From: Hyphomicrobiales bacterium
GTDB lineage: Bacteria; Pseudomonadota; Alphaproteobacteria; Rhizobiales; HXMU1428-3
Assembly: GCA_021775385.1 (NCBI GenBank)
Contig: JAJFHW010000373.1
Location: 1 to 8,738 of the forward strand
Reading direction: 5' to 3'
Length of the DNA stretch: 8,738 nt
Shown here: positions 1-8,738 of the stretch, one piece after another
How the letters are laid out: each line of letters begins with the position of its first letter
Position numbering within the stretch: the stretch's first letter is position 1
Program-made: the position numbers and the translations under genes
Notes under the pieces: model-generated
What the model saw: the letters and a program-made list of their open reading frames with translations, nothing else
Told to the model about the DNA's origin: nothing
The model's database searches: none

Positions 1-3000
1 CCAGCTTTCACTTTCGTACCAGGATCAACAGAAAGCACAGCTTCAACAGAAAGGATAGATCTTGCCTCACCACCACGTTGTGTTTCTTTAATTTCACCTT
101 TTGCATCAGTGACAACAATTGCTGGCTTCAAGTTCTCACCGCGTGGGCTAGAACGCCAATCAATAATCACACGGTTAGCAATACCTGTTGCCTCATCAAA
201 TTGTTCGTCAACAGAAATGCCATCAGTCAAATCTTCAAATGAAGCTATACCATCAACTTCACAGAGAATCGGACGGGTATAAGGATCCCATTCAGCAATA
301 CGCATACCGCGTTTTACCTTATCGCCCTCATCAACTTTCAAATGCGCGCCTTGTAAGATTTTATGCGTCGCAAGTTCTTTTCCATCTGGATCAAGAATAA
401 CAAGAACCAAATTTCGAGCCATAGCAACCAGACGGCCTTGGCTATCTTTCGCAATATTTTTATTCTTAAAGCTTACAGTACCATCATAGCTAGCTTCAAC
501 AAACGAGCTGTCAACAACCTGCGCCGTACCACCAATGTGGAACGTCCGCATAGTAAGCTGAGTACCAGGCTCACCAATTGATTGCGCTGCAATAACACCC
601 ACAGCTTCACCAAGGTTCACAGGAGTACCACGAGCAAGGTCACGACCATAACATTTAGCGCAACAGCCATTCCTAGTTTCACAAGTCAAAACTGATCTAA
701 TCTGAATTTCTTGTACAGACGAATTATCTAACGCCACTGCATCAGCTTCATCAATCAGCTTACCAGCTTCAAGAACAACTTTACCGCTTTCTGGATCAAC
801 AACTTGATCAGCAACAGTCCGGCCAAGTGCACGTGTGCCAAGCGACACAATAATTTCACCAGAATCCACCGCAGCAGAAACAGCAATAGATTTATCCGTT
901 TTACAATCAAGCTCATTAATAATGCTATCTTGTGCCACATCAACGAGACGGCGTGTCAAATAACCAGAGTTCGCAGTTTTAAGAGCTGTATCAGCAAGAC
1001 CTTTTCGCGCACCGTGAGTGGAGTTAAAGTACTCAAGAACGGTCAAACCTTCTTTAAAGTTCGACGTAATCGGTGTTTCGATAATGTCACCAGATGGTTT
1101 CGCCATCAAACCGCGCATACCAGCAAGTTGTTTCATCTGTTGGGGTGAACCACGAGCACCAGAGTGCGCCATCATGTAAACCGAGTTCGTTGGAATAGTC
1201 CGACCAGTTTCCTCATCAATATGCACCGCAGAAATACGGTCCATCATTTCAGCTGCAACTTTGTCAGTACATTTGGCCCAAGCATCAACAACCTTGTTGT
1301 ATTTCTCACCGCGCGTAATCAAACCATCATTATACTGCTGCTCATATTCACGAGCTAATTCTGAAGTATCATCAACGATCTTCGCTTTGGTGTCAGGAAT
1401 AACCATGTCATCCTTACCAAACGAAATACCAGCAAGACACGCATGCTTAAATCCGGTTTGCATAATACGGTCACAGAAAATAACAGATTCTTTCTGACCA
1501 CAATTCCGGTAAACCGCGTCAATCATACCAGAAATTTCTTTCTTGGTGAGCATGCGGTTGATGATCTCAAAAGAAACACCAGGTTTCTTAGGTAATAATT
1601 CACCAAGGATCATACGGCCAGGCGTAGTATCATAAACAGTACTAATTTCCTCACCAGCATCATCAATCGACTTATAGCGACCTTTAATTTTCGTATGAAG
1701 CGTTACAACTTTATTATCAAGCGCATGACGGATCTCAGCAACAGAGCCGAACATCATGCCCTCACCAGGTTCTTTATCATAAATGAGCGATAGGTAATAA
1801 AGCCCAAGCACAATATCCTGAGACGGCACAATAATCGGCGCACCGTTCGCAGGATGAAGTACGTTGTTTGTTGACATCATCAACACACGAGCTTCAAGTT
1901 GCGCTTCAAGTGAAAGTGGTACGTGAACCGCCATTTGGTCACCGTCAAAGTCAGCGTTAAACGCCGCACAAACAAGTGGGTGCAGCTGAATAGCTTTACC
2001 TTCAACCAACACTGGTTCAAACGCCTGAATACCAAGACGGTGCAAAGTAGGTGCACGGTTCAACATCACAGGATGTTCGCGAATAACTTCATCCAAGATA
2101 TCCCAAACTTCCGGCTTTTGCTTCTCGACAAGCTTTTTCGCTTGTTTCACGGTCGAAGCATACCCCTTCGCATCAAGTCGTGAATAGATAAACGGTTTAA
2201 ACAGCTCCAACGCCATTTTCTTAGGAAGACCACATTGATGCAGTTTCATTTCCGGGCCAACCACAATCACAGAACGGCCTGAATAGTCAACACGTTTACC
2301 AAGCAAGTTCTGACGGAAGCGACCTTGCTTACCCTTCAACATGTCAGAAAGTGATTTAAGTGGACGCTTATTCGCGCCAGTAATAACCCGGCCGCGGCGG
2401 CCATTATCAAACAATGCATCAACAGATTCTTGTAACATCCGCTTTTCGTTACGAATGATAATATCAGGCGCGCGTAGTTCAATCAGGCGCTTAAGACGAT
2501 TGTTCCGGTTAATCACACGGCGATAAAGGTCGTTCAAATCTGAGGTCGCAAACCGGCCGCCATCAAGTGGTACAAGCGGGCGTAGTTCCGGCGGGATCAC
2601 AGGCACAACAGTGAGGATCATCCACTCAGGACGGTTACCAGATGTAATGAAAGCTTCAACAACCTTCAAACGTTTAGCAAGTTTCTTAGGCTTCAGCTCT
2701 GTCGTTGCTTCAGCAATTTCCTGACGCAATTGATCACGAATAGTAGGTAGGTCAAGACCCATCAAAATTTCGCGAATAGCTTCCGCACCAATGCCAGCAG
2801 TAAAGGCATCATCACCATATTCTTCTTGAGCATCCATATACTCTTCTTCAGAAAGCAATTGGCCTTCCTGGAACGGAGTAATACCAGCCTCAATAACGAT
2901 ATAACTTTCAAAATAAAGAACCCGCTCAAGATCCTTCAATGTCATATCTAAGAGTTGGCCAATACGAGATGGTAATGATTTCAAGAACCAAATATGAGCA

Positions 3001-3335
3001 ACCGGCGCTGCAAGTTCAATGTGGCCCATGCGCTCACGGCGCACTTTCGTCAAGGTAACCTCAACACCGCATTTCTCGCAGATAACGCCTTTATACTTCA
3101 TCCGCTTATATTTGCCGCAAAGACATTCATAGTCTTTTACAGGACCGAAAATCCGTGCGCAAAACAAACCATCACGCTCAGGCTTAAACGTTCTGTAGTT
3201 AATAGTGTCTGGCTTTTTAATTTCACCAAAAGACCAAGAATGAATTTCTTCAGGGCTCGCAATCGAAATTCGAATTTGATCGAATGTAGATTGAGGCGTC
3301 TGAGGATTAAAGAGATTGACGGCGTCGTGGTTCAT
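1..3335 (-). CDS. rpoC: DNA-directed RNA polymerase subunit beta' (3'-truncated by window edge)
   Basis: Largest subunit of RNA polymerase, carrying the active-site magnesium and most of the clamp. The frame is open from ATG at 3335 to the left edge, about 1111 codons; the C-terminal part lies outside. The start is set by a good SD (GGAGA at 3342-3346) and by an N-terminus ([14 protein letters not shown]) matching alphaproteobacterial RpoC. Visible landmarks: first zinc site C71, C73, C86, C89; catalytic NADFDGD at residues 460-466 (1938-1958), with the three Mg-binding aspartates D462, D464, D466; SGARGS at 725-730; the bridge-helix region with [20 protein letters not shown]; second zinc site C811, C885, C892, C895; trigger-loop start TMRTFHIGG, with M929 and H933 (E. 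coli M932, H936). After the trigger loop comes the proteobacterial insertion (SI3), within which the window ends. It lies 142 bp downstream of rpoB and is presumably co-transcribed. One extra cysteine (C891) sits in the second zinc site. Identification is certain. Confidence 0.99.
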   Translation of the reverse strand, partial: MNHDAVNLFNPQTPQSTFDQIRISIASPEEIHSWSFGEIKKPDTINYRTFKPERDGLFCARIFGPVKDYECLCGKYKRMKYKGVICEKCGVEVTLTKVRRERMGHIELAAPVAHIWFLKSLPSRIGQLLDMTLKDLERVLYFESYIVIEAGITPFQEGQLLSEEEYMDAQEEYGDDAFTAGIGAEAIREILMGLDLPTIRDQLRQEIAEATTELKPKKLAKRLKVVEAFITSGNRPEWMILTVVPVIPPELRPLVPLDGGRFATSDLNDLYRRVINRNNRLKRLIELRAPDIIIRNEKRMLQESVDALFDNGRRGRVITGANKRPLKSLSDMLKGKQGRFRQNLLGKRVDYSGRSVIVVGPEMKLHQCGLPKKMALELFKPFIYSRLDAKGYASTVKQAKKLVEKQKPEVWDILDEVIREHPVMLNRAPTLHRLGIQAFEPVLVEGKAIQLHPLVCAAFNADFDGDQMAVHVPLSLEAQLEARVLMMSTNNVLHPANGAPIIVPSQDIVLGLYYLSLIYDKEPGEGMMFGSVAEIRHALDNKVVTLHTKIKGRYKSIDDAGEEISTVYDTTPGRMILGELLPKKPGVSFEIINRMLTKKEISGMIDAVYRNCGQKESVIFCDRIMQTGFKHACLAGISFGKDDMVIPDTKAKIVDDTSELAREYEQQYNDGLITRGEKYNKVVDAWAKCTDKVAAEMMDRISAVHIDEETGRTIPTNSVYMMAHSGARGSPQQMKQLAGMRGLMAKPSGDIIETPITSNFKEGLTVLEYFNSTHGARKGLADTALKTANSGYLTRRLVDVAQDSIINELDCKTDKSIAVSAAVDSGEIIVSLGTRALGRTVADQVVDPESGKVVLEAGKLIDEADAVALDNSSVQEIQIRSVLTCETRNGCCAKCYGRDLARGTPVNLGEAVGVIAAQSIGEPGTQLTMRTFHIGGTAQVVDSSFVEASYDGTVSFKNKNIAKDSQGRLVAMARNLVLVILDPDGKELATHKILQGAHLKVDEGDKVKRGMRIAEWDPYTRPILCEVDGIASFEDLTDGISVDEQFDEATGIANRVIIDWRSSPRGENLKPAIVVTDAKGEIKETQRGGEARSILSVEAVLSVDPGTKVKA

Positions 3336-3341
3336 CCCGGT

Positions 3342-3346
3342 TCTCC
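3342..3346 (-). promoter_or_regulatory. Ribosome binding site of rpoC
   Basis: GGAGA on the minus strand, six bases before the ATG at 3335. An ATG overlapping it (first base 3349) is out of the rpoC frame, so the SD decides for 3335, in agreement with the conserved N-terminus. Confidence 0.8.
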
Positions 3347-3351
3347 ATTTA

Positions 3352-3369
3352 GAAAGAGCTTCCTCTTTC
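3352..3369 (-). repeat. Hairpin just upstream of the rpoC ribosome binding site
   Basis: In the transcript GAAAGAG and CTCTTTC form a perfect 7 bp stem with a GAAG loop. The stem ends five bases before the rpoC SD (GGAGA). It does not cover the SD itself, so it might set ribosome access or be neutral. Confidence 0.5.
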
Positions 3370-3433
3370 AGTCTCGCAACGTTGAGTTCTTTCAACAATG
3401 CATTAATTAAATATCTAATTCAAAAGCAGATTA

Positions 3434-3458
3434 GAGAGGAGTTATTACCACTCCCCTC
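3434..3458 (-). repeat. Hairpin in the rpoB–rpoC spacer, near the rpoB stop
   Basis: In the transcript GAGGGGAGT (from 3458 down) pairs with ACTCCTCTC (ending at 3434) over 9 bp with one G·U pair and a 7-base loop. It starts about 19 bases after the rpoB stop. No U tract follows (the next bases are TAATCTG), so it does not look like an intrinsic terminator. It may stabilise or mark a processing site between the rpoB and rpoC parts of the mRNA. Confidence 0.55.
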
Positions 3459-3477
3459 AAACAATCATTCTGCTGCT

Positions 3478-6400
3478 TCACTCAGCAGCGTCAGCATCTG
3501 CTTCTGCTTCTGGTTTCGTTAATCGTTCTTTTTGCTCTGATAAGCGATCAAAAGTCACATCAACAGCTGGCTCAATATCCTTGAACTGTTCAAGCTCAAC
3601 ATTAAGACCAAGTGCACGCATCTCTTTAATCAACACGTTAAAGCTTTCTGGAATACCAGCTTCAAATGCATCATCTCCGCGAACAATCGCTTCATAAACT
3701 TTTGTCCGGCCTGCTACATCGTCAGACTTAACAGTAAGCATTTCCTGCAATGTGTAAGCAGCACCATAAGCTTCAAGTGCCCACACTTCCATTTCACCAA
3801 AGCGCTGACCACCGAATTGAGCTTTACCACCCAATGGTTGTTGCGTAACAAGGCTGTATGGACCAATTGAACGGGCGTGAATCTTGTCATCCACCAAGTG
3901 GTGAAGTTTCAAGAGATACTTATACCCAACAGTCACTTTCCGATCAAACGGTTCACCTGTCCGGCCATCATGTAATGTCACCTGACCAGAGGCATCAAGC
4001 CCCGCACGCTCAAGCAATTCAACAATGTCCGGCTCATGCGCACCATCAAAAACAGGTGTAGCAATCGGCACTCCGTTACGAAGGTTAAAACCAAGTTCAT
4101 AAAGGTCATCTTCAGAATAATCATCAACGATGTCAGCATCGCCATAAACCTTCTCAACGGCCTCTTTAACTGGTGTGATATCTTTTTCAATACGATAAGC
4201 TTCCATCGCATCATCAATCACACGGCCAAGACCGCGGCAAGCCCAACCCATATGTGTCTCTAAGATCTGTCCAACATTCATACGAGATGGCACACCAAGT
4301 GGGTTAAGTACGATATCAACCGGCGTTCCATCTTCAAGATAAGGCATATCTTCTTGTGGAACGATTTGTGAAATCACACCCTTGTTACCATGGCGTCCAG
4401 CCATTTTATCACCAGGCTGAAGTTTACGCTTCACAGCAACAAAGACTTTAACCATCTTCATCACACCAGGTGGTAATTCATCACCACGTTGGAGCTTATC
4501 AACCTTGTCAACAAAACGTTGCTCAAGTAGCTTTTTAGCTTCTTCATATTGCTTTTGAATGGCTTCAACTTCAGCCATAGCTTTTTCATTCTTAAGGGCA
4601 ATTTCCCACCACTGTGAACGAGGAATACCATCAAGAGCTTCTTCAGAAACTTTAGAACCTTTGCGAAGGTCCTGGACACCTTGGATAACTTCTTTGCCCA
4701 TAAGGGCATCTCTCAAACGGCCATAAACGTTCCGGTCGAGAATTTGCATTTCGTCATCGCGGTCTTTTGCAAGACGTTCAATTTCCTCGCGCTCAATAGC
4801 CATCGCACGTTCATCTTTTTCAATACCATGACGGTTGAAAACACGAACCTCAACAACAGTACCAACAACACCAGGAGATAGTTTAAGAGATGTGTCACGA
4901 ACGTCAGAAGCTTTTTCACCAAAGATCGCCCGAAGAAGTTTTTCTTCAGGGGTCATTGGGCTCTCGCCCTTAGGTGTAATCTTACCAACAAGAATATCAC
5001 CCGGCTTCACCTCAGCACCAATATAAACAATACCAGCTTCGTCGAGGTTTTTTAGAGCTTCTTCTGAGATATTTGGGATATCACGAGTAATTTCTTCTGG
5101 CCCAAGCTTCGTATCACGCGCCATCACTTCAAATTCTTCAATGTGAATTGAGGTGAACACGTCATCACGCTTAATGCGCTCAGAAATAAGGATTGAATCC
5201 TCAAAGTTGTAACCATTCCAAGGCATAAACGCCACGAGAACGTTTTTACCCAAAGCCAAATCACCAAGATCAGTTGATGGACCATCAGCAATGATGTCAC
5301 CAGCTTTCACTGTATCATTCACCTTCACCAATGGGCGTTGGTTGATACATGTATTTTGGTTTGAGCGTTGGAATTTACGCATATTGTAAATATCAACACC
5401 CGGCTTCGATGGATCCTGCTCTTCGGTCGCACGAATAACAATCCGCGTACCATCAATCTGATCAACAATACCGGTCCGCCGCGCTGCAATTGCAGCACCA
5501 CTATCACGAGCAACAACTTCTTCCATACCAGTTCCAACAAATGGAGCCTCAGGCTTCAGAAGTGGCACCGCTTGTCGTTGCATGTTTGATCCCATAAGAG
5601 CGCGGTTCGCGTCATCATTTTCAAGGAAAGGAATAAGAGCCGCCACAACAGACACAAGCTGTTTTGGAGAAACGTCGACAAAGTCAACCTTCTCGTTCGG
5701 AACCATCAACGCATCGCCGCCATGACGACAGTTGATCATATCTTCAGCAAACTTTCCTTCATCTGTAAGAGGAACAGAAGCTTGCGCAACATAGTGACGA
5801 GTTTCTTCCATTGCTGAAAGATAAATAACTTCGCCGCTAACCTTGCCATCAATCACTTTTCTATAAGGGCTTTCAATAAAGCCGTATTTATTCACCCGCG
5901 CATAAGTCGCTAATGAGTTGATCAAACCAATGTTCGGTCCCTCAGGAGTTTCAATCGGGCAAATACGACCATAGTGAGTTGGGTGCACGTCACGAACTTC
6001 AAAACCAGCACGTTCACGTGTCAAACCACCTGGTCCAAGCGCAGACAAACGGCGCTTGTGAGTAATTTCAGAAAGCGGATTAGTTTGGTCCATAAATTGA
6101 GACAATTGACTTGATCCAAAGAACTCACGAACAGCAGCAGCTGCTGGTTTCGCATTGATCAAATCTTGTGGCATCACAGTATCAATATCGACAGAACTCA
6201 TACGCTCTTTAATCGCCCGCTCCATACGAAGCAAACCAACACGATATTGATTTTCCATCAATTCACCAACAGAGCGAACCCGGCGGTTACCAAGGTGATC
6301 AATATCATCAATCTCACCCTTACCATCACGAAGATCAACAAGTGTCTTCATAACGCCAATGATATCTTCTTTGCGCAATGTGCGAACAGTGTCTTCACAT

Positions 6401-7659
6401 TCAAGCTGAAGACGAATATTCATCTTCACCCGGCCAACCGCAGAAAGATCATAACGCTCAGAATCAAAGAACAAACCATTGAACACAGCTTCAGCAGCTT
6501 CCACAGTAGGTGGCTCACCTGGGCGCATAACACGGTAAATATCAATCAAAGCTTCTTCACGATTATTCGCTTTATCAACCATCAATGTGTTGCGCATAAA
6601 CGCACCAGTGTTCACATGGTCAATATCAAGAATTGGCAATTCTTTAAGGCCAAACTCTTTAAGTTTTTCAAGCAAATCACCGTCAAGTTCCGCACCGGCT
6701 TCAGCAATAATTTCACCGGTTTCCATATTCACAACTTCTTCAGCCAAGTAGTGAGTGAATAGCTCTTCATCAGTAAATAATAGGCGCTTCAGTCCGTCTT
6801 CAGAAAGTTTCTTAGCTTGACGAGCCGTTACTTTTTTGCCGGATTCAATTGCAACTTCACCAGTTTTAGCATTGATCAAATCAGCTTGAGGTTTCACACC
6901 TTTAAAGCGTTCAGGAACAAACTCGGTGCTCCAACCTTCTTTTTCCATTTTATAGATAATTTTATCATAAAACAGTTCAAGAATTTCTTCGTCATCATGA
7001 CCAAGAGCATATAAAAGCGCTGTTGCTGGTAGCTTACGGCGACGGTCAATACGAACATGTACGATATCTTTGGCATCAAATTCAAAATCAAGCCAAGACC
7101 CACGGTAAGGAATGATCCTTGCAGCAAATAACAATTTACCTGAAGAGTGAGTTTTACCACGATCATGGTCAAAGAACACACCGGGCGAACGGTGCATCTG
7201 ACTAACAATAACCCGCTCAGTACCGTTCACAACGAAAGTCGCGTTATCGGTCATGAAAGGAATATCACCCATGTAAACATCTTGCTCTTTGATGTCTTTA
7301 ACTGATTTAGCACCAGTTTCTTCATTGACATCAAAAACAATCAAACGCAGCGTCACTTTAAGTGGCGCAGCATATGTCATGTCACGTTGTTGACACTCTT
7401 CAACGTCATATTTGGGTTTCTCAAATTCAAAAGCAACGAATTCTAAAGTCGCACGCTCAGAAAAGTCAGTAATTGGAAACACTGATGTGAAAACAGATTG
7501 CAGGCCCTCATCAGACCGACCACCTTCTGGCACATCCACCATTAGAAATTCATCATATGATCTTTTTTGAACTTCGATGAGATTGGGCATTTTCGCAACT
7601 TCTGCGATGGACCCAAATTTCTTTCTTATGCGCTTGCGACCGGTGAACGTCTTAGCCAT
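3478..7659 (-). CDS. rpoB: DNA-directed RNA polymerase subunit beta
   Basis: Second-largest subunit of RNA polymerase; it forms one side of the DNA cleft, the fork, the flap and the rifampicin pocket. The protein is 1393 residues, complete, and slightly longer than E. coli RpoB (1342), as usual in alphaproteobacteria. The start ATG has a strong SD (GAGGAG, 7665-7670, five bases away) and gives the conserved N-terminus [16 protein letters not shown]. Landmarks: lobe with SI1 insertion about 235-350, which contains a two-fold internal repeat; rifampicin region [17 protein letters not shown] onward at 515-541, with D524, H534 and S539 (E. coli 516, 526, 531) all in their sensitive form; [14 protein letters not shown]; flap region about 850-955; a charged, helix-rich SI2-type insertion; [12 protein letters not shown] with K1085 and K1093 (E. 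coli K1065, K1073); C-terminal anchor [19 protein letters not shown] around 1283-1300. The last residues are an acidic Ala/Glu/Asp tail, a typically variable end. No frameshift or internal stop. Identification is certain. Confidence 0.99.
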   Translation of the reverse strand: MAKTFTGRKRIRKKFGSIAEVAKMPNLIEVQKRSYDEFLMVDVPEGGRSDEGLQSVFTSVFPITDFSERATLEFVAFEFEKPKYDVEECQQRDMTYAAPLKVTLRLIVFDVNEETGAKSVKDIKEQDVYMGDIPFMTDNATFVVNGTERVIVSQMHRSPGVFFDHDRGKTHSSGKLLFAARIIPYRGSWLDFEFDAKDIVHVRIDRRRKLPATALLYALGHDDEEILELFYDKIIYKMEKEGWSTEFVPERFKGVKPQADLINAKTGEVAIESGKKVTARQAKKLSEDGLKRLLFTDEELFTHYLAEEVVNMETGEIIAEAGAELDGDLLEKLKEFGLKELPILDIDHVNTGAFMRNTLMVDKANNREEALIDIYRVMRPGEPPTVEAAEAVFNGLFFDSERYDLSAVGRVKMNIRLQLECEDTVRTLRKEDIIGVMKTLVDLRDGKGEIDDIDHLGNRRVRSVGELMENQYRVGLLRMERAIKERMSSVDIDTVMPQDLINAKPAAAAVREFFGSSQLSQFMDQTNPLSEITHKRRLSALGPGGLTRERAGFEVRDVHPTHYGRICPIETPEGPNIGLINSLATYARVNKYGFIESPYRKVIDGKVSGEVIYLSAMEETRHYVAQASVPLTDEGKFAEDMINCRHGGDALMVPNEKVDFVDVSPKQLVSVVAALIPFLENDDANRALMGSNMQRQAVPLLKPEAPFVGTGMEEVVARDSGAAIAARRTGIVDQIDGTRIVIRATEEQDPSKPGVDIYNMRKFQRSNQNTCINQRPLVKVNDTVKAGDIIADGPSTDLGDLALGKNVLVAFMPWNGYNFEDSILISERIKRDDVFTSIHIEEFEVMARDTKLGPEEITRDIPNISEEALKNLDEAGIVYIGAEVKPGDILVGKITPKGESPMTPEEKLLRAIFGEKASDVRDTSLKLSPGVVGTVVEVRVFNRHGIEKDERAMAIEREEIERLAKDRDDEMQILDRNVYGRLRDALMGKEVIQGVQDLRKGSKVSEEALDGIPRSQWWEIALKNEKAMAEVEAIQKQYEEAKKLLEQRFVDKVDKLQRGDELPPGVMKMVKVFVAVKRKLQPGDKMAGRHGNKGVISQIVPQEDMPYLEDGTPVDIVLNPLGVPSRMNVGQILETHMGWACRGLGRVIDDAMEAYRIEKDITPVKEAVEKVYGDADIVDDYSEDDLYELGFNLRNGVPIATPVFDGAHEPDIVELLERAGLDASGQVTLHDGRTGEPFDRKVTVGYKYLLKLHHLVDDKIHARSIGPYSLVTQQPLGGKAQFGGQRFGEMEVWALEAYGAAYTLQEMLTVKSDDVAGRTKVYEAIVRGDDAFEAGIPESFNVLIKEMRALGLNVELEQFKDIEPAVDVTFDRLSEQKERLTKPEAEADADAAE

Positions 7660-7664
7660 ATCAG

Positions 7665-7670
7665 CTCCTC
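7665..7670 (-). promoter_or_regulatory. Ribosome binding site of rpoB
   Basis: GAGGAG on the minus strand, five bases before the rpoB ATG. It is the strongest SD in the window and confirms the start at 7659. Confidence 0.85.
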
Positions 7671-7747
7671 AGGTGCTTAGATATTGAAAAAGCCTCCGCC
7701 TAAATAAAAGGAGATGCTCATTTCAATTTGTCATTTATGTAAAGCGT

Positions 7748-7780
7748 CGAAATTTTTATATTTCGTTTTAATTTTAAAAC
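7748..7780 (-). repeat. Two adjacent AT-rich inverted repeats in the rpoB leader
   Basis: On the plus strand, CGAAAT at 7748-7753 pairs with ATTTCG at 7760-7765 (6 bp, loop of 6), and GTTTTA at 7765-7770 pairs with TAAAAC at 7775-7780 (6 bp, loop of 4). They share base 7765. Each stem would be weak alone. They may be a processing or regulatory structure, or a chance result of high AT content. Confidence 0.4.
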
Positions 7781-7869
7781 CGCTTATCAAATATGTTTCT
7801 CAAAAACCTATTGAATAAAAGGTCTTTACGTCTGTTCGGCGGCAAATACAACCAACCTTAAAGTCAATA

Positions 7870-7898
7870 AAATGAGGGAGCATATCGCTCCCTCATTT
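7870..7898 (-). terminator. Hairpin after rplL: probable partial terminator (attenuator)
   Basis: A perfect 12 bp inverted repeat (AAATGAGGGAGC / GCTCCCTCATTT, 7870-7881 and 7887-7898) with a 5-base loop starts six bases after the rplL stop codon. In the transcript the stem is GC-rich at its top and runs into TTTTATT, a short interrupted U tract, so it looks like an intrinsic terminator of moderate strength. Because rpoB and rpoC lie downstream with no clear promoter of their own, I infer partial termination. In E. coli an attenuator between rplL and rpoB reduces polymerase expression relative to the stalk proteins. It could also protect the 3' end of a processed rplJL mRNA. Confidence 0.8.
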
Positions 7899-7904
7899 AA
7901 TAAA

Positions 7905-8273
7905 TTACTTAAGTTCAACTGTTGCACCAGCTGCTTCAAGTTTAGCTTTAAGCTCATCAGCTTCAGCTTTGCTGCAAGCTTCTTTAATAGCTTTAGGAGC
8001 ACTTTCAACAAGATCTTTTGCTTCTTTCAAGCCAAGACCTGTAATGCCGCGAACTTCTTTAATGACATTAATTTTCTTGTCGCCAGCAGAAGCTAGAACA
8101 ACATCAAATTCAGTCTTTTCTTCAGCAGCACCAGCATCACCGCCAGCTGCAGCAACAGCTACAGGAGCAGCAGCAGAAACGCCCCACTCTTCTTCAAGAC
8201 GTTTTGCAAGATCAGCAGCTTCCATCACTGTTAGGCTTGAAAGCTCAGTTACTAGTTTATCTAAATCAGCCAT
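7905..8273 (-). CDS. rplL: 50S ribosomal protein L7/L12
   Basis: Acidic stalk protein of the large ribosomal subunit; multiple copies bind the C-terminal helix of L10 and recruit and stimulate translation GTPases such as EF-Tu and EF-G. The protein is 122 residues, the family's usual length. Three parts are visible: an N-terminal dimerisation and L10-binding segment (about 1-32, [19 protein letters not shown]); a flexible Ala/Gly-rich hinge (about 33-51); and a globular C-terminal domain (about 52-122) with the factor-binding surface [20 protein letters not shown], where V70, I71, K72 and R75 match E. coli V68, I69, K70 and R73. One cysteine (C100) is present. The start has a short SD (AGGA, 8281-8284, seven bases upstream). 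It follows rplJ by 53 bp, so the two are surely one transcript. A strong hairpin begins six bases after its TAA stop. Confidence 0.99.
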   Translation of the reverse strand: MADLDKLVTELSSLTVMEAADLAKRLEEEWGVSAAAPVAVAAAGGDAGAAEEKTEFDVVLASAGDKKINVIKEVRGITGLGLKEAKDLVESAPKAIKEACSKAEADELKAKLEAAGATVELK

Positions 8274-8280
8274 TTTATTT

Positions 8281-8284
8281 TCCT
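8281..8284 (-). promoter_or_regulatory. Ribosome binding site of rplL
   Basis: AGGA on the minus strand, seven bases before the rplL ATG and followed by an A-rich stretch. It is short, yet rplL must be translated several-fold more than rplJ, so the A-rich, unstructured context may matter; this last point is inference. Confidence 0.6.
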
Positions 8285-8326
8285 ATAATAATCGATTTGT
8301 TTAATTTGCTTGGAACTCGAAAAGCT

Positions 8327-8738
8327 CTATTCGCTTGCAGCTTTTGCTGCCATCACCCGCGCCAGTTGTCCACCTGGTGCGTTTAGAACCCGTGCAACAT
8401 TGCCGGCTGGTGCTTGTAGCAAGCCAACAATTTTACCTCTAAGCTCATCAAGTGATGGTAAGGCTGCTAGAGAATTCACGGCTGCCTGATCCAGAATAGT
8501 TGCACCCATAGCACCACCAAGAAGAACGAGCTTGTCATTTTCCTTAGCGAACTTGGCTGCAATCTTTGGCGCACTAACCGGATCTTCAGAGGTCATAATA
8601 CAAGTAGGACCAGTGAATAAATCGGATAATTCTTGTGCGTCTGTATCTTTAAGCGCGAGCTTAACGAGCCGGTTCTTTGCCACTTGCATAGATCCACCAA
8701 CTTCACGAAGCTGACTGCGAAGGGCAGTCATATCGGAA
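8327..8738 (-). CDS. rplJ: 50S ribosomal protein L10 (N-terminus outside window)
   Basis: Base of the ribosomal stalk: L10 binds 23S rRNA with its N-terminal domain and carries L7/L12 dimers on its C-terminal helix. 136 codons and a TAG stop are in the window. The frame runs through the right edge, with Ser-Asp before the internal methionine at 8731, so that methionine (MTALRSQLREVGG) is not the true start; in L10 proteins this motif lies about 35 residues in. Visible L10 features are QVAKNRLVKLAL (rRNA-binding domain), GGAMGATILD and the C-terminal helix GNVARVLNAPGGQLARVMAA, which offers binding sites for L12. The gene order rplJ–rplL–rpoB–rpoC supports the call. In many bacteria L10 represses its own mRNA in the rplJ leader; that leader is outside this window. 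Confidence 0.97.
   Translation of the reverse strand, partial: SDMTALRSQLREVGGSMQVAKNRLVKLALKDTDAQELSDLFTGPTCIMTSEDPVSAPKIAAKFAKENDKLVLLGGAMGATILDQAAVNSLAALPSLDELRGKIVGLLQAPAGNVARVLNAPGGQLARVMAAKAASE

Larger units (their letters stand above)
7660..7869 (-). other. rplL–rpoB spacer downstream of the attenuator
   Basis: This AT-rich non-coding stretch of about 210 bp forms the untranslated leader of rpoB in read-through transcripts. Going with transcription it holds a possible 8 bp stem with one G·U pair (7802-7827, loop of 10), then two small adjacent AT-rich inverted repeats (7765-7780 and 7748-7765), and finally the rpoB ribosome binding site. I saw no convincing sigma-70 type promoter: the AT-rich hexamers present are not properly paired with a -35 element. 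No small ORF with a recognisable product was found. Confidence 0.6.

Noticed and set aside
1..60. Missing stop codon of rpoC, considered as a fusion or readthrough
   Set aside because: The window ends inside the insertion that follows the trigger loop, so the rest of the gene is simply outside.
3399..3427. Possible promoter for rpoC in the rpoB–rpoC spacer (TTGAAT, 17 bases, CATTGT)
   Set aside because: The spacing fits, but the -10 element matches only three of six positions, and co-transcription with rpoB is the common arrangement.
6166..6762. A 198-codon open frame on the plus strand opposite rpoB
   Set aside because: It is antisense to a conserved part of rpoB, has no recognisable domain and a composition rich in Asn, Thr, Ile and His, as expected from reverse-complemented coding DNA. 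Other plus-strand frames (for example 2994-3410, 804-1148, 7969-8304) were rejected on the same grounds.
7682..7726. Short CTCC/GGAG pairing followed by a T run before rpoB, considered as a second terminator
   Set aside because: Only about four Watson-Crick pairs and one wobble pair can form, with a long loop; too weak for an intrinsic terminator and placed just before the rpoB ribosome binding site.
7741..7800. Possible internal promoter for rpoB (TATAAA-like and TTGATA-like hexamers)
   Set aside because: The hexamers in the transcript sense are about 24 bases apart, too far for a sigma-70 promoter, and such matches are expected by chance in AT-rich DNA.
8729..8731. ATG at 8731 as the start of rplJ
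   Set aside because: The frame stays open to the window edge, and the motif MTALRSQLRE lies about 35 residues inside L10 homologues, so the gene is cut by the window and does not start here.

Overview
The window shows one ordinary, highly conserved block: the rplJ–rplL–rpoB–rpoC ribosomal protein and RNA polymerase operon. All genes read on the minus strand, from right to left. Protein motifs point to an alphaproteobacterium. Examples are the RpoC zinc-site context TCETRNG, the RpoB N-terminus with [10 protein letters not shown] and MPNLIEVQK, 'DQTNPLSE' in the rifampicin region, and the proteobacterial insertions in RpoB and RpoC. Base composition is moderate to AT-leaning (three lines counted by hand gave 35–55% GC). 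The order or genus cannot be fixed from this sequence.

Layout in transcription order: the 3' part of rplJ (L10, 8738 to 8327; N-terminus outside the window), a 53 bp gap, complete rplL (L7/L12, 8273 to 7905), a 245 bp spacer, complete rpoB (beta subunit, 7659 to 3478), a 142 bp spacer, and rpoC (beta' subunit) from its start at 3335 to the left edge, where it is cut. About 1111 rpoC codons are present. I estimate that roughly 280–300 C-terminal residues lie outside, by comparison with E. coli RpoC.

The genes belong together functionally. L10 and L7/L12 form the ribosomal stalk that recruits translation GTPases; beta and beta' form the catalytic core of RNA polymerase. The rplL–rpoB spacer starts with a perfect 12 bp hairpin six bases after the rplL stop. 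It ends in a short U-rich stretch and so resembles a partial terminator (attenuator) that would let stalk proteins be made in excess of polymerase. The rpoB–rpoC spacer also holds short inverted repeats, one just upstream of the rpoC ribosome binding site.

I found no tRNA, rRNA, mobile element, CRISPR array, defence gene or other accessory system, and no frameshift or broken gene. The plus-strand open frames are antisense shadows of these genes. The observations below concern the spacers and small protein details; none amounts to a new system.
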